Program-made: the position numbers and the translations under genes
Shown here: positions 28,147-40,038 of the stretch, in pieces
How the letters are laid out: every line of letters starts with the position of its first letter
How positions within the stretch are numbered: the first letter of the stretch is position 1
Assembly: GCF_026212465.1 (NCBI RefSeq)
Contig: NC_080049.1
Span: 22,954,872-23,018,871, forward strand
From: Amaranthus tricolor
Taxonomy: Eukaryota > Streptophyta > Magnoliopsida > Caryophyllales > Amaranthaceae
Direction: 5' to 3'
Length of the DNA stretch: 64,000 nucleotides
The notes under the pieces: model-generated
Databases searched by the model: none
The model's input: the letters and a program-made list of their open reading frames with translations, nothing else
What the model was told of the DNA's origin: nothing

Positions 28147-29477
28147 CCACTCATATATTAAGAAACAAGTTAATGTTAACTTTGGTAGGAAAATAAATAA
28201 AACATTGGATTATTCAGAATAATTTTTCTTATAATCTACTTGAGAATGGGTTAGGAAGCTTTTAGTCTTTTTAGAGTAGAAGTATTTACTTTCTCCATAT
28301 TAATATTTATTTTATACTATTATTATTTTTTTTGTTTACCGTTTAAATTTGGAAAATTTATAAATAATACTTTTAACTATTGTTATTCATTTAAAATACT
28401 GCCAACTATTATTTAATCATGTATACTCCTAAGTACTTAATTAACTTTAATCAATATGCATATTATTTTGATCAACTGGCTACGTTTGAGGTATTTTAAG
28501 CCAATGAGCAATAATTGGAGTATGCAAGGTTAAATATTCTAATATTTGAATTACATAGGATTAAATAATTATGTGGATATATTGAGTTAATGAGCAATAG
28601 TTGAGAGTATTATTTATATATTTTATATAGATGGAGAGATTATATTAGTTTTCTTACTAAATTTCTCTCGTGTATCAGATTCAATCCCTAAATTAAAATA
28701 TAGCAATTTAATAAAGTTGGAAGAAATATTCCTAGAATAAGGTGTTAGATGATAATTGTGTTTTTGATTGATTTGTTTGTTGGTCAAGCAAGCAAAATTT
28801 ACTTTATTTGGTAGATAAATTTTAGGTGAGTTGAAAAGTTAGTTTTTGGTCCGAGATAAAAAAAAATTATTATCTCCACTCAAGAATTAATAACTAAATA
28901 GTATAAATACCCATGCATGCACAGAGTTTTTAAAACTAAAATATATAAAAATTACTATGATTTAAGTATAAATTATATTTATCAAGTTATTTTTTTCATT
29001 AACATGTGATAATTTTTACAAAATAAAATTATATTTAGAGGATACAGAAATTAATGTGAACAATGATGTAAGTATATATAACAATATAATTCATTTTAAA
29101 ATAGCAATAAAGGTCTTTTAATAATAATAAGAATAGTTCAAAGTATTTAAAAACACCCATTATTATACAACATTCAGTGTGATCATAAATTTCATCATTC
29201 TTATCACATATTAATTATCTTCTATATTTGTAAAAATTATTCAAGTATTTATAGTTGATAATAAGACTGTTAATCATAAAGACATTATATTTATTCATTG
29301 AAGTATAACATATTCTTATCATCATTTTTATTTTTTCTTATTCTTATATGATTAATATCGATGATCATTATTATATAGTAATACCTATGTATTCTAAATT
29401 TAATCAAATATTAATTTCAAATGAAATTATTATTAGATTAAATATGGTAATTAACTAATTGAAGGATTATGAAATCA

Positions 29478-29911
29478 ATTAATGTTTTTAAATATAGTAA
29501 TTAATTTAGTTTTTTTTCTTTTAGAAATTGACAACTTGCTTAAGTATATGCTATGTAGGCGAAATTTAACCAATAGAAATTTTTCAATTGTCAAAGTTTC
29601 CCTTAAATTACCATTTGTCATTAGATACATATATCATCTTTAATAGATAGTATGATTGAAATTAATCATTAATTAATGTTTTTAAATATGGTAATTAATT
29701 AAGCTTTATTTTTTTCTTTTTGAAATTGAAAACTTGCTTAAGTATATACTATGTAGACAAAATTCAACTTATAGAAAATTTTCAATTATCAAAGTTTCTC
29801 TTTAATTGTTACTTGTCATTACGTATATTATCTTTAATAGATAATACTGTCAAAGCTTCTCTTAAATTGCCAATTGTCTACATGTATCATCTTTAATAGA
29901 TAGTATGATGT
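29478..29911. repeat. ~190-bp tandem repeat, about 2.3 copies
   Basis: Successive units start TTAATGTTTTTAAATATAG (about 29478) and TTAATGTTTTTAAATATGG (about 29673), and share AACTTGCTTAAGTATAT and ATCTTTAATAGATA. A partial third unit (CAAAGCTTCTCTTAAATTG) follows from about 29850. Confidence 0.82.
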
Positions 29912-29968
29912 TATGCAAATAATTATATGAACTCATGATTTATATAGCTAACTTAACAACGAATAAAC

Positions 29969-30205
29969 ATACTTCTTCCATTTCATTGAATTTGCAGCAT
30001 TTTCTATTTTGGTCTATTCCACTTAATTTACATTATTTCTAATTTTGGATAATGGCCCACCACTTTCTTTTAATCTTATTCGTACATTTTAACTCTTTTT
30101 CTAATTTCATCTACCCAATTTATTTTCACTCTTCATTTATTATCACTTTCTTAAAATTTATCATTTTTCTCTTTGATGCAAATCAAAAAGGACATATGAG
30201 TAGTC
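29969..30205. mobile_element. Degenerate Stowaway-like MITE
   Basis: TACTTCTTCCATTTCATTGAATTTGCAGCATTTTC resembles the left side of other TA-flanked MITEs here (compare 56649). The right end (AAAGGACATATGAGTAGT) is weak. Boundaries are estimates. Confidence 0.35.
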
Positions 30206-30582
30206 AATAATACTACTCGGTCAAATAAGTTAATTCCGCAATATAACAAATAATTATATATGCTTTCCTTTAGCATTATTTTCTATTATAGATTGTCCTT
30301 TTTATTTTGCATAATTTTAATTTGTGAAAATGAAACCATCAATTTTTTTAATATTATCCATATATTCTAACTCTCTTTTAATATAATTCAAACAATTCAA
30401 TTTCTCCCTTATTTGTCACCAAATATCTACTTTTTCTTAAAAACTACTCACGCTTTAATGCTAATTATTTAAAGGGACATAGACAAATTAAGTACACTTT
30501 TTTAACCTTTTAATTTAGTAAAATAAAACAATAAAGTAGTTGGTTTTATAGTGGCTAATCTACTTATCTACTCTTTTGGACC

Positions 30583-30846
30583 GAGTTTAGTATCATTTCA
30601 GACTCTAAAGTAGCTGTGGATAGCTTGTCAGATTGTTCATCTATTACAGACAAATATTCCTTTCTTGGTAATTTTTGTAGTGATCTCCCAAGTTGGAATT
30701 GGAAGAAGAAAGTTCGTCATGTCCCCAGAAAGGAAGTTCACACAGCAGGTTACCTCTCATGCCAAGCGCGATCAGAGATCTCTCAGCAGCTTAGACTCTT
30801 TAGGCTCACTGCCTCCCCAGTCTTAATAGATGAGCTATCATTTTAA
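30583..30846 (+). pseudogene. RNase H-like (RVT_3) domain fragment of a non-LTR-type reverse transcriptase
   Basis: An open stretch of 87 codons contains ISDSKVAVDSLSD, SWNWKKKVRHVPRKE and HTAGYLSCQ. It parallels the plant RNase H-like pattern: an acidic SDS near a strand start, then W-x-(I/V)-x-H-V-x-R-E and the A-D-x-L-A region, here A-G-Y-L-S with the Asp replaced by Gly. The upstream reverse transcriptase is missing, so this is a remnant of a LINE or a domesticated RNase H-like gene. Confidence 0.6.
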
Positions 30847-31072
30847 ATTTCAGTTAGTTATTTCTTTGTCATGATGTATCCTTAGATCTTTTATTTGCTC
30901 TCGTAGTTTATCCTTCTCCACCGACTATGAAGAATCATGAGAGCTGTGATTTCACTTATGATGTAACCTAATTATTTTTAGCTTATAATATGTTGGTTTA
31001 TTTAAAAAAAATAAAAATAAAAAATGTGTAGTGTTCGATTTAAAAAAGAAAAAGAAAAGAAAGAGACGACAC

Positions 31073-31513
31073 CTGGAGGATGGGTTGGAGTAGAAGTTGG
31101 GAGTGAGCAATAGAGGCAGAAATCAAAATTACGAAAGTAGAACTCCTGTGTGCATCCAAGTATGGTCTTGCTTCTCTCATCATCATCTTCACTAAACACT
31201 TGCAGTGCTCATCATCTTCTTCTTTCTTGCTTGTGCTATCCAACTTCATCCTAATCGAATCATAATCATTATTATTATTATTAATGTTGCTTTTAGTAGT
31301 AATTTTCATCATCTTCTTCTTCACCGAATCCATACAACAATTGCAAATTAACTGTTGTTGTTGTTGTCCGTCAAACGATATTTTTGTTGTTGGTAATTGA
31401 ATTATATCCATAAAGCTTTTGAAATTTAATTTCCCTAAATATTCAGAAGATCCAGAGAGCAAGAGAACTACAAAATGATTTTTAAAATAGGAAACTGGAT
31501 TTTTAATTTCCAT
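31073..31513 (-). pseudogene. Orphan NAGS-like first exon
   Basis: A 147-codon open frame starting at an ATG (31513) ends REARPYLDAHRSSTFVILIS...QPILQ and then a GT donor. This aligns with the end of NAGS exon 1 in this window ([20 protein letters not shown]...DPILK), with the same intron phase at the same residue. The N-terminal part is different and low in complexity (poly-Q, poly-N, Lys-rich). No later NAGS exon is found in the next several kb on this strand. It is either a truncated duplicate or an exon recruited elsewhere. The Trp of the WPY motif is replaced by Arg. Confidence 0.7.
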
Positions 31514-32844
31514 GAAAATACGTATCTTTGACGTGGAAACAATTAATATTGGGTCCTAGCTCTGGTCGTTTCATGCAGATGCTGCGACACGAAGCCGTGA
31601 ATGCTTGCTCACTTGCTTGTCATGTGGTGGGAATTGACCATACCCGTTTCTCAACTTTCAATGGTCGAAATTAGAAATTTAGACCCTTATCTCTAAAAAA
31701 TTTTTATTACTACTTTTATAAAGTTTTTCATAGGATTTATAAAAAATTTAATTATTTTGTGATTCTATTATTTATTGAATTTGTTTTTTTTTTCTTTTTT
31801 ACAATTAGATATTCTCTTCGTTTCTTTTTATTTGTCCACTTTACTTTTTCATGTATTTTCAATATAAATTTGAAGCATCGATATCTCATAGTACGCATAA
31901 TAAAAAATTTTAAAAATTATATATTAAAATTCTTTGCATCAAGACAAATCTAACACGATCCCATATAAATATATTTTGTCTTTAATATATACTTCAAAAA
32001 TCAAATTTAAATTTATCTCTCATAAAATGAAAAAACTTAAAGTGGGCAAACAAAAAAGAATGGCGAGAGTATATATTTTTGTGGCAACACTATTATAATA
32101 TAATAATATGAGTAAAATTAAGATGGTGCAATATAACTCGATTCTTAAATATTGAGTACCAAGCTCTCCCAAATTGCAATTCAATGAATCTAAAATATTA
32201 TAGATATCCTATAATTACGCAATAATACAAAATATAAATAATTAATGATTACAGAAATACGATAAATTATAAAATAAATGACATTAGAAATCAAAAATAA
32301 AAAAATAAGTACTAGATGGGTATTTGACGCAAGAAAAATCAAAAAGTAAAAAAGTAAAAAGATAAGTATTACATGAGTATTTGACGTTGTAAAAAATTAA
32401 GTAAAAAATAAATTATTAGAAATCAAAAAGTAAAAAGTAAGAAAAAATCTTCCGTATTTGAAGAGTTTTTCCATTTTTCTTGAAACAATGTTTAAGAGAA
32501 GGAAGTTTCCATTTAGTTTTGAGAAATGAAACAAATGCATATAATTCTCTCAATTAATATACTTGTAATTAGACATTGGGGTGTTTGGTAAACAACTGAT
32601 AGCTGATAGTTGGTAGTTGATTAGAGCAATTGATTTGACTAGCTGATTTTATTAGTTGATTAGTGAGGAGTATTTGGTAAAATTTAGCTAATAGCCGAAA
32701 CATGATTTATATAAATAGGCATATAAGGGCATGATAAATTTATTGTTATGTTTATAAGCTTATAAAAGTATAATTGTAAATTACATGATTTATGTAAAAA
32801 GGCATATTAATAAGCTTATAAAAGTATAATTGTAAATTACATTC
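31514..32844. other. Intergenic AT-rich sequence before the Ty3 element
   Basis: Contains a Stowaway MITE (31812-32069), MITE-like text GGGTGTTTGGTAAACAACTG near 32579, and a local duplication (ATAAGCTTATAAAAGTATAATTG at about 32755 and 32811). No gene seen. Confidence 0.45.
31812..32069. mobile_element. Stowaway-type MITE
   Basis: The left end TTCTCTTCGTTTCTTTTTAT and the right end AAAAAGAATGGCGAGAG are inverted with mismatches, with TTTGTCCACTTTA against TAAAGTGGGCAAA inside. TA flanks both ends. About 258 bp. Confidence 0.75.
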
Positions 32845-33449
32845 TGCACCAAAACCCTCAATATGTGAGCAGGATACAGATAATGTGATAATCAAAAAAT
32901 AACAACAAGAAGGACACAAACACTGAAGTTGATCAACAATCCAGTACAACCTAAACAAACATGGAAATTGAAGTTAATGAGCAATTGTTCAATTGCATGA
33001 ACATACATGGCTTACATAGAAAGAGGGCACGTATAGTCTTGTATTTAGAGAAGACATGCTAAATAAAGACTCAACAAAAGCCCAGCAAGGGCCCAGCAAC
33101 CACAGAAAATAACAGAAGGCCAACAGCTACAGAAGGCCCAACAAACTCCTATTTTTTCTATTTTTTTTCTATTACATGATATGTCAAATAATAAAACATT
33201 AGGCGCCTTTCTTTTATAGCCGTTGAGGATTGTGACCAAGTCTATAAATAAAGCTCTCCTCCCATTTGTAGGATTCATTTATCCTTCAAATAATAATTCA
33301 ATCATTCATCCAGATTTGCAAAGTGTGTTTTTGTTTTCTGTCTTGTAAGGCTGTGTGCATTCAAGCCTCAAGAGATTCATACTTCTCCAAGTTCACGGTT
33401 GATCATTGAGAGAATTGTGTGGATTAGGCATTGTATTTCTTAGAGAAAT
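32845..33449 (+). repeat. 5' LTR (3' end missing) of the Ty3/gypsy element
   Basis: Starts TGCACCAAAACCCTCAATATG and stays collinear with the right LTR until GAGAAAT at 33449. It contains a TATA-like TATAAATA at 33243-33250 and a transcribed-region block GGATTCATTTATCC. A one-base difference near 32895 breaks the reading frame that the right LTR keeps. Confidence 0.85.
33243..33250 (+). promoter_or_regulatory. TATA box of the 5' LTR
   Basis: TATAAATA in the context AAGTCTATAAATAAAGCTCTC. The same motif occurs at the matching place in the right LTR (36964-36971), which supports it as the element's promoter. Confidence 0.6.
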
Positions 33450-33469
33450 AGTAAGGCTAGTGGTTATGT

Positions 33470-36400
33470 GAAGAAGAGATGACTGGTTCAATTTGCTATA
33501 GGTTCATACAAGGATAGAGTGCTTTGTGATATTTTAGACATGACTGCCTGTCATGTGCTTCTAGGAAGACCCTAGCAGCATGAAGAAAGACCTTACATGA
33601 TGGATATACCAATGTTTATACCCTAAGACATTAAGGAAAGCTTAAGGATCTTATGGCCCTGCCACCTCACAAAGCCCTACCCCCACAGAAACCCAAGGTT
33701 AGTATGTCCCTGATGAGCAGGAAGGCGAGTGAAAAAGAAGTTAGGAAGGAAGGGAAGGTGTAACACCCGAATTTCCTCCCGTCCTTTACGGTTTTGGTTT
33801 CGTACAAGGGGTCGGAAAGTCAGGGGTGTTACAGACCCCTTGTACGAAACCAAAACCGTAAAGGACGGGAGGAAGTTCAGGGGTGTGACAGAAGGCCTTC
33901 ATGTTGTTTAGCAAGGAAGTCAAGCAGGAAAATAACACCATAGATCCTAGGATCACTACCCTACTAAAGCAGTATGCTGATGTTTTTCCAGAAGAATTGC
34001 CAACAGGGCTACCACCAATAAGGGGTATTGAACACCAAATTGATCTTATACCAGGGGCTGCACTTCCTAACAAGCCTGCATATAGAGCTAACCCTGAAGA
34101 GACAAAGGAATTACAAAGGCAAATACAAGAACTGATAGATAGGGAATATGTTAGAGAGAGTATGAGCCCATGTGTTGTCCCAACATTACTAGTGCCAAAG
34201 AAGGATGAGACTTGGAGGATGTGTGTGGATAGTAGGAGTGTGAACAACATCACAATCAATTATAGATTCCCTATACCTATAATAGATGACATGTTGGATG
34301 AATTAGCACGGTCCCAATGATTTAGTAAGATAGATCTAAGGAATGGGTATCACCAAATAAGGATGAGGGAAGGGGATGAATGGAAAACAACATTCAAAAC
34401 CAAGTATGGCCTATATGAATGGATGGTTATGCCATTTGGATTAACTGGGGCACCTAGTACCTCCATGAGACTAATGAATGAAGTATTGAGGCCATTTCTA
34501 GGGAAAGTCATAGTAGTATACCTTGATGACATTCTTGTGTATAGTAAGGAAGTAGGGAAAAACCTCAATCATTTAGAACAGCTGTTTAAGGTCCTTAGGC
34601 AACAGAGGTTGTTTGGGAAATTAGAAAAATGTTCTTTCTTAATGACAAAAGTCTATTTTCTTGGGTTCATAGTAGGCAGACAAGGGGTGAAAGTGGATCC
34701 AACAAAAGTGGAAGCAATCATAATCTGGCCAGTAGCCACCAACATCACACAGGTGAGATCTTTCCATGGCCTAGCATCCTTCTATAAGAGGTTTGTTAAG
34801 AACTTTATCAGAATAATGTCACCAATAACAGACTGCACAAAGGGAAACAGTTTCAGATGGACTAAGGAAGCACAACAAGCCTTTGAATGTATTAAAGAAG
34901 CCATGTGTAATCCACCTATACTAAGGTTGTCTGACTTTAGTAAACCATTTGAAGTTGAGTGTAATGTTAGTAACACTGGCATAGGAGCAGTCCTGATTCA
35001 AGAGGGTAAACCCATAGCCTATTTCAGTGAAAAACTCAAAAAAAGTAGAGTTAATTATTTAGCTTATGACAAAGAATTTTATGTCATGGTAAGACCCTTA
35101 GAACACTGGTCACGTTACCTCAAATTACAACCCTTCATATTGTACTCAAACCATGAATCACTTAAACGCATTTGTGGACAAAGCAAACTTAGTGCCTAGC
35201 ATGCTAGGTGGGTTGAGTTTATGAAAAGTTTCAACTTTGTTGCTAAATACAAAACTGGAAAAACCAATATAGTACGTAGCGGATGCTTTGAGCAGGAGAA
35301 CACATTTGCTAGCCATCCTTGATGCTAAAGTTTTAGGATTTGAGATGATCAAAGAGCAATACCAGACTGACCCAGACTTTAGCACCTTATATCAGCAACG
35401 CAACAAACCCCCAAGACCTGTTCAATATTCAGCAAGGGTTTTTATTCAAAGGCAACAGATTATGTATACCTAGGACTTCCTTAAGGACAGCCTTGGTGAA
35501 AGAAGTGCATAAGAGAAGTTTGGAAGGACACTTTGGCATACAAAAGACCATAGATTTGTTAGCAGAGCACTTCTACTGGCCAAAAATGTTGGGAACAGTA
35601 GGAAAAATAATAATTGAGATGTGAAGTGTGTATTAAGGCTAAGATCACCTTTCACAAAGAGGAGTACAAACCCCTTCCTATTGCACAAAGGCCTTGGGAA
35701 CACATTAGTATGGACTTCATAGTGGCCCTACCTAAGACACAAAAAGGCAGGGATGCAGTTATGGTTGTAGTGGATAGGTTCTCCAAAATGGCTCATTTCA
35801 TAGCATGTAATAAGGTGGATGATTTCATATAGCCAAGCTATACTTTGCAGAGGTTGCATGGGGTCCCTAGAACTATAGTATCTGACAGGGATAGAAAATT
35901 TCTAAGCTCCTTTTGGAGCACCTTATGGAGACTGCTTGACACTAAGCTCTTATACAGTATATCTCATCACCCACAAACTGATGGGCAAACTGAGATGACT
36001 AATAAGACACTGGGGTCAATCCTTAGAACCTTGGTTAAAAAGAATCTAAGGGACTGGGACCTCAAGCTATGTCATGCCGAGTTTGCCTACAATAAAAGTC
36101 CTAACTGGGCTACAAAAATATCACCCTTTGAATGTGTATATGGAGTGTATTACCTATATCACTAATTGGTTTGCCTTTACATTACAGGGCACATGGGGAT
36201 GCTAAACAACAAGATGAAACCATGATGACAATCCACAAGCAAACACAGGAGAACATTAAGAAGGCTATTGACAGATATCAGCAAAAGGCTAACAAACACA
36301 TTTCAGCAAAGCAGGTGTTCCAGATTGGTGACAGGGTATGGATTTACTTAAGGAAGGAAAGATTTCAAAAGCAAAGGAAGAACAAATTGATGCCAAGAGC

Positions 36401-36776
36401 TGATGGACCATTCCACATCATTGAAAAATATGGAGACAATGCTTATAAGGTGGATCTACCAGAACAGTATGAAGCCTCTCCCATATTCAACATAGGGGAC
36501 CTTAGACCCTACTATGATGCATCTGAATTGGGGACAATTCGAGCTGAAGAAGGAGGGAATGCACCAAAACCCTCAATATGTGAGCAGGATACAAATAATG
36601 TGATAATCAAAAATAACAACTACAAGGACACAAACAATGAAGTTGATCAACTATCCAGTACAGCCCAAGCAAACATGGAAATTGAAGTTAATGAGCAATT
36701 GTTCAATTGCATGAACATACATGGCTTACATAGGAAGAGGGCATGTATAGTCTTGTACTTAGAGAAGACATGCTAA
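33470..36776 (+). pseudogene. Ty3/gypsy pro-pol remnant (protease, RT, RNase H, integrase)
   Basis: Order: protease end (LLGRP motif, about 33530-33590), reverse transcriptase (33960-34700; VPKKDETWRMCVDSRSVN, MPFGLTGAPS, catalytic YLDD at 34519-34530), RNase H (34900-35200), and an integrase zinc-finger and core region (35600-36170; [22 protein letters not shown]), then a C-terminal region ending SPIFNIGDLRPYYD. Most blocks share one frame. It is broken by TAG in the protease, TGA at 34318-34320, TAG at 35197-35199, a shift near 35200-35290, TAG at 35830-35832 and a shift near 36160. Several stops fall where Trp is usual (TGG to TAG or TGA), the change expected from deamination of methylated cytosine. 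The last 70 or so codons extend into the right LTR. Confidence 0.92.
33759..33890. repeat. Near-perfect inverted repeat (hairpin) in the Ty3 interior
   Basis: Arms 33775-33813 and 33834-33872 are 39-bp perfect reverse complements separated by 20 bp. The outer parts (TGTAACACCCGAATTT and AAGTTCAGGGGTGTGACA) are imperfect complements. The spacer also contains GGGGTGTTACA, so three related ends occur. It interrupts the element between protease and reverse transcriptase and reads as an inserted foldback unit or an inverted duplication of an element end. Confidence 0.9.
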
Positions 36777-37178
36777 ATAAAGACTCAACAGAAGCCCAGT
36801 AAGGGCCCAGCAACCACAGAAAATAACAAAAGGCCAGCAGCTACAGAAGGCCTAACAAACTCCTGTTTTTTCTGTTTTTTTTTTTTTTCTGTTACATGAT
36901 ATGTCAAATAATAAAAAAATTAAGCGTCTTTCTTTTATAGCCGTTGAGGATTGTGGCCAAGTCTATAAATAAGGCTCTCCTTCCATTTGTAGGATTCATT
37001 CATCATTCTAATAATAATTCAATCATTCATCCAGATTTGCAAAGTGTGTTTCTGTTTTTTTGTCTTGCAAGGCTGTGTGCATTCAAGCCTCAAGAGATTA
37101 TACTTCTCCAAGATCACGGTTGATCATTGAGAGAATTGTGAGGATTACGCCTTGTATTTCTTAGGGAAATCAGTGTTT
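36560..37178 (+). repeat. 3' LTR of the Ty3/gypsy element
   Basis: Collinear with 32845-33449. The pol frame continues into it to a TAA at 36774-36776. TATAAATA lies at 36964-36971. After GGGAAAT the sequence CAGTGTTT precedes the candidate CATTC duplication. Confidence 0.85.
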
Positions 37179-37183
37179 CATTC

Positions 37184-40038
37184 CAAGGATAGGTAGTCAT
37201 CAAAGAATGCTTAGAAATCAGCCCAATTCAGACATTCTGATCAAGAAGCAATTTGTTCTTGATTGCCTGATTGGGTGTGCATTTGAATAAGAACTGTAAT
37301 CATGATTCTCCTCCTTAGACTTGGTGCACATTCTTAATTAAAATATGTTATAGTCAAAAAATCTAACTCAAAGCACTCTTGACTAAAAACCATGATTATT
37401 ATTTATAACAAGAAAATTTTTTTAAAAAGCTAATAATTCAAGACTTTTAATTTTAAATTGTTTTAGATATTCACATAAGTAAATTAAAAATAATAAAATA
37501 TGGGTAATATTAATCAAATTGAAAATAGTTGAAGATGGGTAATATATATTAGGAAAAATTATCTAGAATATCCCAAGTTTACTCGATTTTTCTACAATAA
37601 TCCCAACTATTGATTAACTATGAATAATCCGAACTTTGAGAGATATTTGTCAAGAGTATACCATAGTGACTGGTAACCTGTTACATAGGTAAATTTTGCA
37701 AAAAAAAAAAAAGTAAAAATTAAAATAGAATCTTAACAAATAATAAAGAAGAGCTTAAGTTAACTAAAGATAAGCATTGCAAGTTGATCAGGAGCAGCTA
37801 GCTATCCAAGCAGAAGCCCTTAAATTGGCGAGGTGGAAAAATGATAATACAGTTGCGAGAATTCAAAAGATTGTCTACACAAATGCAGATGCAGTCATCA
37901 TATAAAGCTTCGATTAATTAAAGTAAAGTTTGCTCGGATTCTGAATTTTTTGTGTTACATTTTATATAGATATAAATTCATCAAGAAACAAAAGAAATTT
38001 GGAGAGTGACCCGAGTGATATTTTGTGTTGTCAGAAAAAAGAAAAGTTTGATTGACTTTCTCTAACAATATAACAGTTATGAAATATTAAATATTTCTGA
38101 AGTTTACAGCATAAATCTCAGAATAAAACCATGTAATGTCACAAAAATGGAGAATAATCGTTCTATCAAAGGCAACAAAACACAGGGTTACAGCATCAAA
38201 CAAACAATTCAACTAAAAATACCAAAAAAAAGAAAGAAAATTTCAAATACAACAGCTTAGAAGAGCATTAGATATGAAAGAATAATTCTACAATTGAATC
38301 TTGATGAGTTTCCAAGTCTGTATCCCAATAAAAATTTCTTCGACTGATTCCTAAGCAACAATAGGCATGTCTTTGAGCCGTTAATCCAGATGCTTACCAA
38401 TCGAATACACAATGACTTTTTTAAAAAAAAAATTAATTGTTATTTGATTTTAATTTTCCTTTATTTTTTTGTTAATATACCTACAAAAATAAGTAATAAT
38501 TTGCATAACAACATTCTTGAGTAAATACCCTAACACTTTACATTATTTTTAATTAATCAAAAGTTAAAATTATTCTAGAAAATCAGATAAAAATTGAATT
38601 ACTTAGGGTAATTTTTCCTATATATCATCATTTAATCGAAAATAATTAATGTGGGCTTAAGGCCAAAGAACTGACAAATGTATAAGTGGGTATTATTGCC
38701 AATTGCCATGAAAACTCATGAATCAGCTAATTATAAATATGAAAACGCTGCATATTCTAGCATGTTGTTAAATAGAGGGTTGAGCTAAATAAGCTATTTG
38801 AAAAACTCTCTTACCAAATACTATATTTAGCTTGTTTGACCCATATAATCAGCTAAATAGCCCAATCAGCTAAATTTTCCCCAATAAGCTAATTATTCCA
38901 CTATCATTCTTAATTATTTTTTATTTTTTATTTTTTAATATTTAAATTAAAATTCTTAATTTCTGAAATATGTTCACCACCCGCCCGGGATTAGATACAA
39001 GCCTGACTTCCAACATGAATTAGATAGCTATTTATCCATACTTGCTCACTCTAACCCTCCTCCGACTTTAGTCCGATTTTGTTTATATAGAATTTTACTC
39101 TGTTCCAACCTACTAATAATAACAATTATTTTTGATATTTGTATTTAATTGTAGTTTACATTAAAAATTATATGGGCCAACTTTATACAAGAGTTTCTCA
39201 ACCTTGTTTTTGCATCATTTGAAAATTTATATGTTGACATTTTGTTATCAAAATACTAAATTTACTACGCTTTTACTTTAATTTATAAGATGTCGTTATC
39301 ATATGTTATTTTCTATGTCCCATCATATTTGTCCGGTTATTCCATAGACATTTGGTGGAAAACCAATAAAACTTGGTGAAATTAGGACAGAAGAAAAGCT
39401 ACGAGTCGTGGCTTCTGAGTAGCGACTCTTCGCCTATGGTATAGGCTTCTGTTTGCGCTTTTTCTTTGTATAAATGGTGGCTAGAGTTTTAATTAACCCT
39501 CTTGTCACTAAGTGACATGGGATAGTGGGGATCGTGGGTTAGTGGAGTTTGGATTCCAACTCCTATATAAGTAGATTAAATGCATGGGTTTTAGGCACAT
39601 GACTTTCTGCTGTCATCTTTCTCCTTATTACCCATTTTCATTCTCTATAAGTATAAAAGTGACGGAAACTAGCTACTTCTTTTTATTTGATATCTAAGCT
39701 TGCTCAAGAATTATCTATTATTCTTCACATTGTTCAAATATAAAGTAAGCGGAATAACACTTTTAGAAAAACTAGATAGTACCTCGGTTTGGTATAAGAT
39801 TCTGAAGACTGTATTGTCTAAAAGATTTTCATGTTACTATATTTATTTCAAGTTATTTATTATACATTGTAAGTTTCAATTTTTAGGATTTTGTAGTAGG
39901 TTGTCAAGACTTGTAATCTCATTTCTGATGCTAGTAGTCTCTTCAATTTTTCCTATCAATATAACAATCTATATCGATACTTAGGGTACACGAATCTAAA
40001 AGTGTTTTAAGTCTTAAGATATATCAAGTCATAAGAAG
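37184..40038. other. AT-rich intergenic region
   Basis: No gene supported. Holds half of a foldback repeat family at 37549-37680, a region with GCTAAATAAGCTATTTG-type words near 38785 (likely hAT-MITE remnant), and a possible promoter-like TATAAGTATAAAAGTGAC near 39645, upstream of the Ty1/copia remnant, which may be part of a lost LTR. Confidence 0.4.
37549..37690. repeat. Half copy of the ACAATAATNCCAACTATTGATTAA foldback family
   Basis: TTTTTCTACAATAATCCCAACTATTGATTAACTATGAATAATCCGAACTT-type text matches the left arms at 44585 and 51893, but the opposite arm is not obvious here. The family is repeated at least three times in this window. Confidence 0.55.

Larger units (their letters stand above)
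28152..30575. other. AT-rich intergenic region without a gene
   Basis: Very AT-rich, with no supported coding sequence. Contains a local ~190-bp repeat (29478-29911) and a degenerate Stowaway-like stretch (29969-30205). Confidence 0.5.
32845..37178 (+). mobile_element. Decayed Ty3/gypsy LTR retrotransposon lacking gag
   Basis: Direct repeats of about 610 bp (32845-33449 and 36560-37178) flank protease, reverse transcriptase, RNase H and integrase coding. A candidate 5-bp duplication CATTC lies at 32840-32844 and 37179-37183. The left LTR runs directly into protease sequence, so the primer site and gag are deleted. The right LTR does not end in CA at the point implied by the duplication, so its last bases are uncertain. 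Lineage within Ty3/gypsy is not assigned. Multiple stops and shifts show it is inactive. Confidence 0.9.

Noticed and set aside
31073..31513. An intact second NAGS gene
   Set aside because: Only one exon-like segment is found; no kinase or GNAT exons follow on that strand.
33759..33890. MicroRNA precursor
   Set aside because: The arms are perfectly paired over 39 bp and the flanks suggest a foldback insertion. A miRNA call would need small-RNA evidence.
32845..37178. An endogenous pararetrovirus
   Set aside because: LTRs, integrase and the Ty3/gypsy domain order are present; no movement protein or caulimovirus coat region seen.
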